Source: Orobanche coerulescens (lineage: Eukaryota; Streptophyta; Magnoliopsida; Lamiales; Orobanchaceae). From it: 64,000 nt of DNA. Shown one piece after another: positions 1 through 11,106 of this stretch (the first letter of the stretch is position 1; every line of letters starts with the position of its first letter). The stretch spans positions 48,261,001 through 48,325,000 of the forward strand of contig CM065806.1 of NCBI GenBank assembly GCA_033398695.1, in the 5' to 3' direction. Position numbers and translations under genes: made by a program. Below the pieces are notes generated by a model. It was given only the letters and a program-made list of their open reading frames with translations, was not told where the DNA came from and did not search any database.

Positions 1-945
1 ATACCGTTGTGAGACCTCGGCTCCTAGTCCTGTGCTACCGCTCCATTATTATTGTATAAAAACGAAAACAGGCAGCGCAGCACATGGTGTCACTTGAAGT
101 TCACTCAGTAACTTATTAATCCAAAAACCCTTCCTTTGGAGGCCTCCGAGGCCACTTTATACTCAGCCTAACAGGTGGAATCAACAGTCGTGCTATGCTT
201 GGCACTATGTCAAGATACTACTCCTCCATTAAGAGTAAAATATAGCCAGAAGTAGACATAGAGTCGTCTTTCTGTCCATGGAAGTCTGAATCAGTGAAGC
301 CTGTCACATTTAGTTCTCCATCATCATACATAAGAACCAGATCTTTAGTCCTTCTAAAGTACTTGAGAATGTTCTTTACGGCGGTCCAATGTTCCCTACC
401 TTGATTTGCCTGAAACCTACTTACCACGCTCCCAGCATGCGTAATGTCAGGTCTCGTACACAACAAGGCATGCACAAGGCTACCCATGGCCGAAGCATAT
501 GGTATATTACTCATATCCTTTCGTTGTTCCTCACTATGAGGACACATCTTCAAGGTGAGTTTTATTCCATGTCGCATCGGTAGGAATCCTCTTTTAGAAT
601 AATCCATCTTAAATCGCTTTAAGATTTTATCTACATAGAGTGCTTGGGAAAGACCTACCATTCTCTTCGCTCTATCCCAGTAGAGTCGAATCCCAATAAT
701 ATAGGTTTTTTTCCCCAAGTCTTTCATGGAGAACCTACTCGAAAGCCATGCTTTCACAGAACTGAGCATTCCCACATCGTTTTCCTATTGGTAGAATGTC
801 ATCTACATATAGTACTAAGAATGCGATCTTGATCCCACTAACCCTCTTGTATACACAAGGTTCATCTTCATTTTGCCTGAAGTCAAACTCTTTAACTGCC
901 TCGTCAAAATGAAGGTCCGTACTACGTGAAGACTGCTACAATCCA
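1..945 (-). pseudogene. Copia RT C-terminal part and RNase H (broken)
   Basis: The minus-strand frame at 218-775 reads the end of the Copia RT and the linker to RNase H (motifs MKDLG, YIIGIRLYWDR, LCTRPDI, FTDSDFHG, STSGYI). The region to the left continues RNase H in a shifted frame. On the minus strand around 795-830 the polymerase motif YVDD can still be read, in a different frame from its flanks. The N-terminal half of RT is deleted next to about 945, where sequence equivalent to the hinge before RT follows directly. This cannot make an active enzyme. Confidence 0.8.
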
Positions 946-959
946 TTTCACGGAGTCTA

Positions 960-2140
960 CATCCACCATTGCTAGGTCATAGATCGCAGGTCGGTCTCTT
1001 GGTTATCACCTGGAACCTCGTGGAGACCTAGTTCCTCCAAGTGCATAAAACCATACCTCTCAGGTAATTGAGACACCATACTAGACCTACGAGGTGGTTG
1101 TACGTATATTTCAGAAGGTTCGGTTCCATCTTCTTGTACAGGTGTCTCATGGGGATTTTCATTGTATTCTTCCAAAGAAATACTTCTACCTGCTCCACCT
1201 TACTGAATGAACTCATCTTCCAGGAAGTGTGCTTTCAAAGCAACAATGATCTTTCGATATACGGGCATGTAAAATAGATAACCCATCGTCCCAGAGGGGA
1301 ATCCAATGAAAACGTCCCTTCATGGACCTTGCTTCTAGTTTCTCCGCCTTAGTCTTCTTGACATAAGAGAGACATCCCCAAATCTTAATATGATTAAGAC
1401 TTGGTTTCCTGCCCTCCCACATCTCATGTGGAGTTTTTAGGAACGGACTTGGAAGGACACCTGTTCAAGATATAAGCAGTAGTCAGGAGTGCATAACCCT
1501 ACAGCTAAATCGGTAAGTCGGTGTAGCTAAGCATGGAATGAACTATGTCCAACAAGGTTTGGTTCCTTCTTTCCGACACACCATTTAACTAAAGAGTTCC
1601 TGGAGGCGTAAGTTGTGACACTATTTCGTACTCCTTTAGGAACCGGTCAAACTCAGTGCTCATATACTCGCCACCTCGGTCCGACCGAAGTGCTTGATAT
1701 GATTTACCAGTTTGTTTTTCGACTAGGGCCTTAAATTCCTGGAATTTCTCAAAGGCCTAGGATTTATGTTTCATTAAGTATACATAACCATACCTAGTAT
1801 GATCATCCGTAAACATAATGAAATACTGATATCCGTCATGTGTTGCTTCCAAAGCACCACATACGTCTATATGGACTAATCCAAGTTTATCAGCAGCTCT
1901 TTCAAACGTCCCTGTGAAGGGGGACTTAGTCATTTTGCCTTTAAGGCAAGATTCACAAGTTGGAAAAGCATCCGATCCTAATGGACCCATAAGTCCATCC
2001 TTTTTTCCATTTTGTAAACCTTGGTCTGACTAATAGGACCAAGTCTAAGATGCCATTTCAAAACTTGATTAGTTTTATCCCTACCACGCTTCCTAGTCAT
2101 AGTATTCACAATGACTTTGTTGTTTAGGTTTAGATGATAC
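960..2140 (-). pseudogene. Copia integrase and hinge (broken)
   Basis: Minus-strand fragments at 1757-1990 (ESCLKGKMTKSPF, IDVCGALEATHDGYQYFIMFTDDHTRYGYVY), 1213-1422 (MWEGRKPSLNHIKIWGCLSY) and 972-1175 (PPRRSSMVSQLPERYG) match GAG-pre-integrase, integrase core, integrase C-terminal and hinge regions. Residue order and spacing agree with the better copy at 22615-23700. Stops and frameshifts lie between the fragments, and the central part (1425-1750) is readable only in pieces. It is a dead copy. Confidence 0.75.
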
Positions 2141-2142
2141 AA

Positions 2143-2508
2143 TCAATTTAACAATGTAGTAGTGCCCACTAGTTCATTTCTAAAATAAATTTTGCAGGAA
2201 CCATTACCAATGAAAAATGAAGAGCCTTTCCAATCCATGACCGGAATGGATACAATGTTTTTATGCCCCTTGGGCAACACTTGTACATCATTTAAAGTTA
2301 AAACAAATCTGGATTCCAAATTTAAAAGAAGTGATCCTATATCGGTTGTTGAGACACTATGCCCGCTTCTGATAGTAATCATCACTTCACCAGCTCCAAT
2401 CTTTCTACTTTGTTCCAGATCCTGATTCATGGTACAAATATAAGAACTAGAACCTGAATCCAGTATCCCAGAAGTAGAAAATATGGTAGCAGAACAATTA
2501 GTTTCCAA
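2143..2508 (-). pseudogene. Copia aspartic protease region
   Basis: The minus-strand frame carries the aspartic protease active-site segment ILDSGSSSYICTMNQDL; in the related copy the same place reads ILDSGASSHICTVNQDL. It continues to VSIPVMDWKGSSFFIGNGSCKIYF, typical of the stretch between protease and GAG-pre-integrase in plant Copia elements. In an intact element this domain would cut the polyprotein. It belongs to the same relic as its neighbours. Confidence 0.75.
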
Positions 2509-2519
2509 AACTAAAAGTT

Positions 2520-3301
2520 CTATATCTGAACCTCCATGAAGGATCGGACAATCTCTTGCCCAGTGGCCCAGCTCACCGCATTTGAGACATTGTCCTTACC
2601 CTTAATGTCCTTGCTTCGTGGACCCATCTGCTTCTTGGTCTTTTTCTTCTTATTCTTGGGCCTCCGAGATCCAGAAGAAATCACAAGAGCAGACTTCTTC
2701 ATCCGCAGAGTCTTCATCTGAGACTGAGTGGTTATAAGTTTATTCATCAATCCTGCTAAATTGCAATCATTGCAGTGGAAGTTCATAACAAACTGTGAGA
2801 AGGAATCAGGAAGAGACTGCAGGATAAGGTCGGTCTGGAGAGAAGCATGCAGCCTAAAATCAAGAGCCTCAAATCTCTCGATCATAGAGATCATTTTGAG
2901 GACGTGGTACCCAACTTTCTCACCTCCTTCATCCTGGCACCGAACAGTTGCTTGGATATCTCATATCTAGCGGTTCGACTGTGCTCACCATAAAGCTCGG
3001 TTAAGTGAGATAAGATCTGCCTAGCAAAAGTCATTTTCTCATGAGCTCTCTGAAGCTCATTATACATAGAGATCATCATATATCCACGGACTCTAATGTC
3101 ATCCTTAACCCACTTTTCATGGTTTTCAACATCTTTCTGACTGGCTCTTGTCCGCACCGGAGCCACCGGAATGTCCGTCTCCAAGACGTATCCCAGAGTC
3201 TCCATACTGAGGACTATCATCAGGTTGCGGAGCCAATCCACAAAGTTAGGTCCATTTAAGGTGTTCTTTTCAAGTAGAATTGTAAACGGGTTCGTAGTCA
3301 T
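2520..3301 (-). pseudogene. Copia gag nucleocapsid (broken)
   Basis: The minus-strand gag starts at the ATG at 3299-3301 (MTTNPFTILLEKNTLNGPNFVDWLRNL, given here in two motifs: MTTNPFTILLEK and GPNFVDWLRNL). This is the usual N-terminus of a plant Copia gag domain. The frame shifts near 2890 into a second segment with LQTDLILQSLPDSFSQFVMN and a lysine-rich stretch. A CCHC zinc knuckle (CLKCGELGHWARDC) can be read around 2545-2595 in yet another frame. So there are at least two frameshifts. Confidence 0.8.
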
Positions 3302-4856
3302 TTTGAGAGGTAGATATTTTGTTTGTTCGCATTAAGTACGACAAATTGATTAGTGACTCATTCAATTATGATCTGAGTTTAGAATTAAGGTCTTTTCTAT
3401 TATTATAACCCAGCTCCCACTACTTTTATCGGAATAACACACTCCCTTGTGAAATCCGGAAGTACTAGTTCGCTTTACTTCATAGTGGTGATCGAGTTCT
3501 TTATAAATTTTAATAGAGGGCAACCGAACAGGTTTCTGGTCTATTAATCTTCATAAAGTGGTGTCCAACACCAACCGATGATTCGATCTTATTTTTCCCC
3601 TTGTTCACTCCTCTCAACCTATACGGTTTCTATAGTTCGTAAACAAGTTAAGTTTATACCACCGACGCTAATTAGTTTCACAATTGAATCTTATTCGGCA
3701 ACCGAACAGGTTTCTAGGGATAAAATTTGCTCCAACCGAAGGCATCTAATGCACTCTCGGAATTTATCGACCCTCCCCGAACGACTACCCCGATAACTCG
3801 GAAGCATAACACATCCGGTTTGAATTTCAATTTTCCAAAAGCTCGATGGAGGGAAGGAAAACCTCGAAATCTTTTAAACTTAATATTTTGTCGTAGGAGA
3901 ATTTTCGCGATTAATGTTACACTTTGCACATTAATTCATTTAAGCGCGTTTGTCGACATTCATACCATATGAATAAACATACACAACCTAGTTGCTACCA
4001 ACATGTAGTTCATAGACCGTTCCTAGAACTAAAAACATCGTAATCTAATTACATGTCTCGAGTCTTGAATCTTCGTCCTCTCGAATGGATCTTCCTCCGG
4101 TCTTCGTCATTACATATAAATTTTACGTTGAAAAATTGCATCCTATATACAAATATTTCTAGTAAAATAAATAGGCTTAAAATGACCTTTACAACCCAAT
4201 CGAAAAATGATTCAAAAACTAGGTCCACGAACTACATCACCATTCAAATAATAATGTAACAATCACATTAAAATTAATGGCATAACAATTAATCTAACTA
4301 TTGATCCAATCAATATAAATTAATTCATCCAAAAGAATTAATTCAATTAATTCAAACAACCGTTAATTTTAACTTGTTCCGGACGAGAAAATATTTCATT
4401 CAATTAAAATCCCTAAGAATAAAATTACCATAATCATATCTTAGTTAAATTAAATCCAATTTTATTTGTGTGAAATTAATTACCGAACAAAATATAAAAA
4501 ACGGATTCGAAAAACATGGTCGGTCCAAGCCCGGGGCACTGCCCAGCAGACTGCCGAGCAGGGCCAGACCGCATGGACGGATTGCGATCCACTGCCTGGC
4601 AGCGCCCGGCAGGCTGCCGAGCAGGGCCGGACCGCATGGGCGGATCGCGATCCACTGCCTGGGACCGCACAACAGCGCCCGACCAGCTCTAAGCTGCCGG
4701 GTCCGTACACATTTTCGGCTCATTTTTTCGCCCCAATTCCAAAACTAATATTTTTCTAATCTTTATATTACACATTTAAATCAGTTTTTTAAAAGAAAAG
4801 TAGATTTGTCTTGTAACATAAAATCATGAAAAATTAATTTTTAGATGAACAATTGA
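3302..4856 (-). repeat. Copia relic 5' leader; no gene
   Basis: This is the untranslated leader of the minus-strand Copia relic, matching 25059-26500 of the complete copy in patches (for example 3410-3900 and 4075-4200). It is AT-rich with no credible coding sequence, apart from a GC-rich tandem block listed separately. From about 4740 the match to the other leader fades and no LTR follows. Confidence 0.6.
4520..4700. repeat. GC-rich tandem repeat in Copia leader
   Basis: Two head-to-tail copies of a unit of about 80 bp. Each holds GCCGAGCAGGGCC, GACCGCATGG and GCGATCCACTGCCTGG; a partial third copy follows. The block is strongly GC-rich inside an AT-rich leader. The related element at 26230-26470 has a different GC-rich repeat in the corresponding place. 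Four overlapping ORFs here come only from the repeat's composition. Confidence 0.75.
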
Positions 4857-5182
4857 AAATGATCTCTGGGTTGATGGGAGTTGGGACAGGGGTAGACTCG
4901 AGTCCATTGTAAGTGAGGAGATAGGATTTACCCCTCAGTTCATATAGGATATTCTCGCGACTCCCATTGCCGAGGAGGATTCAGATGGCATGTGCTGGAA
5001 TCTTTCATCTTCAGGTGCCTTCTCATTTTCGTCAGCTTGGTCTCACATCAGGGTGAGGGATCAGGCTAATCTCATTTTCGGGGCCATTTGGACTACCTTA
5101 CTCACTCCTACGATATCGGTATTCATTTGGCGACTTCTACTGCGACGGATCCTGACTGATGATGTCTTACAGAGGAGGGGCG
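4857..5182 (+). pseudogene. LINE relic, part 1: RT zinc-binding (zf-RVT) region
   Basis: The frame reads DLWVDGSWDRGRL, one in-frame stop (TAG near 4947), then MCWNLSSSGAFSFSSAWSHIR and TPTISVFIWRLLLRRILTDD. This is the pattern of the zinc-binding region after the RT of plant L1-type LINEs (W..S.SG.FS..SAW, then F.WRLL...L.T.D). The frame is cut at RRG by the Sirevirus at 5183 and resumes after 18030 with the Cys-Cys and ETLAHLFLE motifs of the same domain. The upstream RT and endonuclease are absent. Confidence 0.75.
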
Positions 5183-5237
5183 TGTTAGGAATACTTGTTA
5201 GATTTTGATGATGTCATTAATGTAATTCAAATATTTA

Positions 5238-5372
5238 TTACTTGGCAAAAATGTAAGGAAGAACCAAATGAGTATCTTCCATACGCCAAATTATGTTAAG
5301 TTTAATACTTGGCAAAATGTAAAGAAGAACCAAATGAGTATCTTCTATAGGCCAAAATAAGTTAGGCTCAAA
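5238..5372. repeat. ~67-bp tandem duplication in Sirevirus LTR
   Basis: The segment containing ACTTGGCAAAA, GAAGAACCAAATGAGTATC and GCCAAA occurs twice, starting near 5240 and near 5307. The same dimer is in the 3' LTR (from about 16672), so it predates this insertion. It lies in the distal U3 and may be regulatory. Confidence 0.75.
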
Positions 5373-5920
5373 TCGGCTAAGTACAAAGGTACAGCTAAGT
5401 TCATCAGAGAAGTACAGCCGAGTCAAGTCATAGAAGTTCTGGTCAACAAAAATTAATCAGAGATGTTTGACCAGACTGCAGTCAAGTGACCTCAGACAAG
5501 TCATCTGATCAGGCGAGTCTCAAACAGTCCCCATCAGAGAAGTCCAAACTGCATAGAAGATGACTGTACATCAGCCAACTTGAGATCAGCCAAGTAATCC
5601 AAGTCCACATCAGCATGCGTTGAATAGTCAAATATTACGGAAAGTCACATGCAAGCGTGAAGAGACATATTGGAGAGATTCCCGCAAGGATATGAATTAA
5701 ATAATTCATCCAGACCTACCACTGAAGACTTTAATCTAATTGTACTAAAAAAGATACGGCGCCTCACATGTAAAGTCTTCACAACGGTCGAACGATGGAT
5801 TAAAATATGGGAATCCGGCCTTGCAACGTTCAGAAAAATAAACAAAGAAGTCTATTTCTCCAACGGACGGATTTGTTACAAGATTTGCAACGGCTATGAA
5901 GAATGCTCAAAGGATCAACA

Positions 5921-5933
5921 CCTATATATATCC
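5921..5933 (+). promoter_or_regulatory. Putative TATA box of Sirevirus LTR
   Basis: CCTATATATATCC lies about 740 bp into the LTR, and is also present in the 3' LTR at about 17355-17366. It is the best TATA candidate in the LTR. Transcription start was not determined. Confidence 0.5.
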
Positions 5934-6593
5934 GAAGATTTGAAGTTGAGCAAACACCGGTGCGAACAAAATCTCAAGCAATCAAAGCATTCAAAGCAAT
6001 CAAAAAGCGAACTATAGCATCGTGAAAAGAGCAGTTCTCAAAAGTTCATATTTGAAGAAGCTCTTAGTTGGAGAAGACAAAAACTCGTGTCTTTAATCCT
6101 GAGTTTGGGGTACTTCACTGGTTGAAGTTCAAGACTGTAAAGGCATCCAATGATCGCGGATCAAGAGGTGCAAGGCAGTCAAGGGAGTTGCAACGGCAAG
6201 GATTTCCACTGGTTGGAAGCTGTTGTAATTTGGTTGAATAACTGTAATCTTTATCACTGATTGACAATTATAGTGAATTCATCTCCAACTGGTTTGGAGA
6301 AAAGTGGATTAGTAGATAATTACCCCACCTCTGAGACCACTATAACTGCCTGCATATTTTACTGTTTTATAGCATAATATTTTAACTGCTGCATTCATTG
6401 TTAAGTGTTTCATTGGTTGTTTCTGTATTCGCCATCAGCTGACTTTCGCACGTATTGAGTACAAACGACTCTAAGTCATTTGCATATCTATTAGCTGAAG
6501 AAACTTACTCTTCGTGAAAAAGAGTTTAAGAGTTTCAATAAGTCTATTCACCGCCCCTCTAGACTTATTCCTGGACGACTTGTGACCTACAAG

Positions 6594-6605
6594 TGGTATC
6601 AGAGA
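6594..6605 (+). other. Primer-binding site (tRNA-iMet type)
   Basis: TGGTATCAGAG begins three bases after the 5' LTR. It is the usual plant PBS complementary to the 3' end of initiator tRNA-Met, used to prime minus-strand DNA synthesis. Confidence 0.85.
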
Positions 6606-6677
6606 GGTTGGTTCATTTATTTCACGATCCAGATCCATATATCGAGGATATATATTTTTTTAAACTCTCATTGTAAA

Positions 6678-8765
6678 ATGGAACACATGCATTCTAGATT
6701 ACCTGTGTTTTCAGTTGACGAGTATTATCTTTGGAAGATAAGGATGCAGGCACACTTATCTTCAATCCATGATGACATGTGGTGCATCATAGAGGACGGT
6801 CCATTCACCTTCGAGAAGGACAACACTCCCGAGGAGATTGCAGCAGGGAAGACAGAGAAGATCCCAAAGAAGAGGACAGAGCTGACCCCCAAAGAAAGAA
6901 AAAAGCTGGTCAACCTTGAAAACCGGGCCAAAGACGTGCTGTATCAAACTCTTGACAAATCAACAATGGTCAAGATCAAAAACTACAAAAACGCCAAGGA
7001 AATCTGGGACACATTAGCCTTAATGTGTGAGGGAATAGAGCCGATCAAGGAGAACAAGTTGTCAATTGCTACTCAAAAATTTGACAACTTCAAAATGAAG
7101 AATGATGAATCAATAGACGAAGTGGACACAAGGTTCACTGAGATCATCAATGAGATCAACTCCCTTGGTAAATCTTATGGCAACAGGGAAATGGCGCTGA
7201 AGGTCCTAAGATCTCTCAATCCTGAATGGAGCATGAAGGCAGTGGCCATGAGAGAATCCAAGGATCTTAATAAAATAAAGATCCAAGAGTCAAGCTCCGA
7301 CCTGAAGGCTTATGAGTTCGAGCTCCCAAGTTCATCATCAACCGAGCCTGCAGAGAAGGGAATAGCCTTTACAGCCGAGTCCCCCGCCAAGAGCTTATCT
7401 GATGTAAAGCCTCCAAATCCATTAGATTTTGAGGAAGAAATGGCGTTCATAATGCAGAGGTTCATCAACTTCCGGAAGAACTACTCCAAATACAAGAAGA
7501 ATTATAAGAAGAATCCCAGAAGAAACCAGAAAGTCGGAAGCTGAAAGGTGGAGTGTTACAACTGCCATAAGACAGGACACATTCAAATCGACTGTCCTGA
7601 TCTTAAGAAGGACGAGATCAAGAAGGAGGTGAGCAGAAAAGAAGAACGAAGGAAGGCCCTCATCGGAGAAGATCAAGAGCGTGTGGAATCTATCATCAGA
7701 TTCTTCTCTGATGATGATGAAGAGTATGATTGCCTGATGGCCAACCTAGCTGATGAAGAGGTAACATCAAAACCCTCTGTTTCAAATAATAGTTCAGTCA
7801 TGTCACAAGATATGGACTTGCACGAATCTGTAAATCATCTACTTAAGGATTTTGAGACACTAAAATCTGCACACCTATCTGTATCAGCCGAGAAGACTCA
7901 GCTGCAAAATGAGAATAGGCAGCTGAAAAATGATTTTGAAAAACTCAGCCTAGAATTGAATAAAGTAAAATCTGATCTTGAAAACCAGGCTGCAGTTAAC
8001 TTGAAAAACCAGGCTGATATCACTACAGCTGAGATAAAACGATTAACTATTTTGAATAGTGAAAAATCAGCTGCACTTGCTCATGTCAAAGCCGAATTTA
8101 CTAAACTGACTCAGGTAAGTAAGACTGAGGCGCAGGAAATAACTTCCCTGAAGGCGTCTCTTACTCTGGACGAACTGTGTACTAATAAGAGGCCACTATA
8201 TTCCATATCATGCCTTGGATATGATCCTCACACTCCCTCTAGTTCTAAAACCACTTTCATCAAGGGAGAAACAATTGTCTTGTCTGCTGAGCCTATATAC
8301 AAACCGGTATTTAAAAATAGGCAACATCCGAGTCACAAGTCTAGGCTGCAACTAGGGTATACAAGGCAGCCACCTAGACAAGCGACAAGGCAATGGCTAA
8401 GGCAGAAGCAGCAGCCCAGACAACATGCCCATTATTATCAAAAACTCCCCAAACACAGATTTCAAAATGGGAGGGGCAAGTGGAAACCTCAAGGTTATCC
8501 TAATTTTCAAAACGAACAAGTGTGGAGACCCCAAAGATTTAATAAATGGTCTCAGCCAAGGTTTAGAAATGGCCCACACTACCAATATTATGAGGAATAT
8601 CCAGTATACAATCCTAACAGAGGATACAGACCCAGACCTTACACACCTTATAAGGGTAATAATAATAACAATTTTCACAATCCAAGGAGAAATCAATTCT
8701 CCAGGAAACCATCTAACCCTAGAGGACCCACACAGATCTGGGTACCTAAATCTCTGCTTGTATGA
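6678..8765 (+). pseudogene. Sirevirus gag with zinc knuckle and coiled coil (stop-interrupted)
   Basis: The start is taken as the ATG at 6678, the first after the LTR, giving MEHMHSRLPVFSVDEYYLWK. The gag domain follows (IWDTLALMCEG, KVLRSLNPEW). A TGA at 7542-7544 stops the frame just before the CCHC knuckle CYNCHKTGHIQIDC (about 7557-7600). The same frame then runs through a leucine/lysine heptad-like coiled coil (about 7830-8160) and a basic Arg/Gln/Tyr-rich tail to a second TGA at 8763-8765. A long coiled coil and basic region after the knuckle are normal for this lineage. Gag would form the cytoplasmic particle. Confidence 0.85.
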
Positions 8766-10318
8766 TTGCATAAAAGGTGGAAGGACTACTACCACATCTC
8801 CACAAACTCAAACTTTGGAGGTGAAGAATGGTTTGTAGATTCTGGATGCTCGAGGCACATGACCGGGAACAAGAAAATGCTGACAAAATATACCAAAGAA
8901 AGAGGTCCAGATGTAACCTTTGGAGATAGCTCTAGAGGACAAACAAAAGGCTTTGGAGAGCTGCACCGAGGAAACTTCATTATATCCAAAGTTCACTATG
9001 TCAAAGGGCTCAAGTATAATCTTCTGAACATAAGCCAGTTTTGCGATGAGAAGAATCTAGTAGTCTTCACCATTTAGAAATGTATGGTAATAGATATCTT
9101 ATCTGGAGAGGTGAAGCTACAAGGATTCAGAAGGAGAGATGTCTATATGATAGATTGGAACACAGGAACTCCTAATACCTGTTTTCTATCTAAAACAATA
9201 GTTGAGAATGGATGACTGGGGCACAAAAGATTATGTCATCTGAATTCAAAGCCATCAACAAGATTAGTTCTCAGAAGCTGGTCAGAGGACTTCCAGAGGA
9301 AGCATTCAAGAAGGAAGCTCTTTGTGATGCGTGTCAGAAAGGAAAGCAGACCAGAGCATCATTCAAGCCAGTCCAGCCTACAACTCTCACATCAAGGATC
9401 TTAGATCTACTCCATATGGATCTATTTGGCCCTATCAAGCCGAGGACTCTAAGTGGCAGAAAGCATGCTCTAGTAGTGGTGGATGACTATTCAAGGTACA
9501 CATGGATTATCTTCTTGTATAAGAAGAGTGAAACCTTGACCAAGCTACCTGAGCTGCTGAGAAGGATCCAAAATGAGAAATCCCTCTCAATCATCAAGAT
9601 CAGATCAGATAGAGGAGAAGAATGTCTCAACAAGGTGATCACTGATTACAGCGATCAGAATAGAATCCAGCACGAGCTCTCTGCAGCCAGGACCCCCCAG
9701 CAGAATGGTTTTGCCGAAAGAAGAAACAGAACCCTAAAAGAAGCAGCCAGGTCCATGATTGCAGAAGCAGACCTGCCCAAGAGGTTCTGGGCTCAAGCTG
9801 TCAACACAGCTTGCCATACTCAGAACAAGAGTATGATAGTAGGGAGACATGGCAAAACTCCCTATGAGGTTTGGAATAACAGAACACCTACTGTTGCTTA
9901 CTTTCATATTTTTTGTTGCAAGTGTTTCATCCACAACAACGGTAAAACACAACTAAATGCCTTTGATGCTAAAACTGATGATGGTCTCTTTATGGGATAC
10001 TCACAAAGAAACAAGGCATATAGAGTCTTTAACAAAAGAACCTTAGTTGTGGAGGAAACACCCCATGTTGTATTTGATGAATCTACTGTTGAGTACTGGA
10101 AACAAGTTGAGCTAATTGAGAATAAGCTCAAATCAGCAACCCTTGAAGAAGTCATTGTACATGACACAGGAATGGTGGACTCATCTGCAGATCACCAAGA
10201 CCCAATCAGAAGCCGCCAAGACCCAACTGCAAATCAGACAGGAACACCAAACCTACCTGATCCAGTTGCCGCTGATGAAGACCCATCTATAGCTGATAAA
10301 GACTCATCTGCAGACTAG
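8766..10318 (+). pseudogene. Sirevirus protease and integrase (broken)
   Basis: The frame from gag continues into protease (FVDSGCSRHMTG, about 8832-8868) and stops at TAG 9075-9077. A TGA near 9212 and a one-base deletion near 9245 shift the frame to the one open at 9212-10318. Integrase shows the HHCC zinc region (HKRLCHLN, LCDACQKGK), then catalytic regions LLHMDLFGP, RSDRGEE and PQQNGFAERRNR. The second region departs from the usual RSDNG. The tail has acidic repeats (ADEDPS, ADKDSSAD) before TAG 10316-10318. The hAT MITE at 10451 separates this part from RT. Confidence 0.85.
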
Positions 10319-10450
10319 ACCATATCCCAACCTGCAGATGACAAGACAGTAGCTGACCCAGTTGCAGACCAAGGAGACCAGATCCAAGCTGATGCAAACA
10401 GAGAGGAAATCCACCAGAGCAAATCTATAGGGGGAACAGACCCTGAAAAA

Positions 10451-11098
10451 TAGGGGTGGGCATGGGACGGGATGGGACGGCACTGGGTCATCCACGCCCC
10501 GCCCCGTTATAACAAGCGGACGGACGGACGGATTGGTGATTTCAAAATTTCATCCCGCTGGCCTTTTCCTATTGGGACGGGACGGAACGGGTTTAGTCCC
10601 GCATAAAAAAGTTCAAAATATAAATTAGAAAAAAGTAAGAAAATCTATAATTTTATACATCTAAATTCGGGAAAAATATCCAACAAACTAATTTAATAGC
10701 CTAAATTAAACTTTTAAAATAACAATCATTAACATTGAATACAACATATCTATTTTTTTTTTTGAATCAGTTACTAACTTTATATCGGTTAATTAGGTTT
10801 TTGTATAATTATAAAATATAGATAGTAAAAAATAAAAATAGTTTATTATTAAAAATTAATTACAAAAGGGTTACAAATAATAAAAATATATGGTTTTAAA
10901 AAAGGTTAAAAACTTAGCGGGACGGGACGGGCCTTACGGGCCTCAGATTTTTTGTCCCGTGTCCCGTCCCATAGTTACTCTAATGGGACGGGACGGGACG
11001 GGCCTAGTGTTTTTAATTTTGGATCCCGTCCCATCCCGGGTAATTTTGGGACGGGACCGGGACGGGATCGGGATTTTGATTTTTTATGCCCACCTCTA
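10451..11098. mobile_element. Nonautonomous hAT-type MITE (648 bp) in Sirevirus pol
   Basis: The terminal inverted repeats are TAGGGGTGGGCAT and, at the other end, the reverse complement of TAGAGGTGGGCAT. The 8-bp target duplication CTGAAAAA is perfect (10443-10450 and 11099-11106). Subterminal zones are packed with GGGACGGG repeats on both sides of an AT-rich core. There is no transposase ORF. TIR and 8-bp duplication are diagnostic of the hAT superfamily. Removing one duplication and the element rejoins the polyprotein region, so it landed after the Sirevirus. Confidence 0.92.
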
Positions 11099-11106
11099 CT
11101 GAAAAA

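Larger units (their letters stand above)
1..4760 (-). mobile_element. Copia LTR retrotransposon relic, partial, no LTR in window
   Basis: Reading right to left, the minus strand encodes Copia gag, protease, integrase, RT and RNase H fragments, and it runs off the left edge of the window. It is collinear with the complete element at 19161-28711: base 1 corresponds to about 21340 there, and the leader at 4080-4190 closely matches 25830-25930. Compared with that copy, about 400 bp of the 5' part of RT is missing near position 945 (the equivalent of about 22262-22668). The 5' LTR expected near 4800 is absent and a LINE relic follows. The exact right edge, somewhere between 4740 and 4856, is uncertain. 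Confidence 0.85.
5183..6591 (+). repeat. Sirevirus 5' LTR
   Basis: Begins TGTTAGGAATACTTG and ends TGACCTACA. It aligns end to end with the 3' LTR at the same length. By eye the first ~240 bp differ at about six positions, so the insertion is fairly recent but not new. A TATA-like CCTATATATATCC at 5921-5933 probably marks the U3/R border. Weak ORFs inside (for example 5670-6017) occur in both LTRs and are not genes. Confidence 0.93.

Noticed and set aside
4445..4759. Four overlapping ORFs of 64-97 codons on both strands
   Set aside because: They arise from the GC-rich tandem repeat in the Copia leader, which lacks stops in many frames. No domain is visible.
5645..6017. ORFs of 66 and 115 codons, present again at 17079-17415
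   Set aside because: Both lie in the Sirevirus LTRs and recur only because the LTRs are copies.
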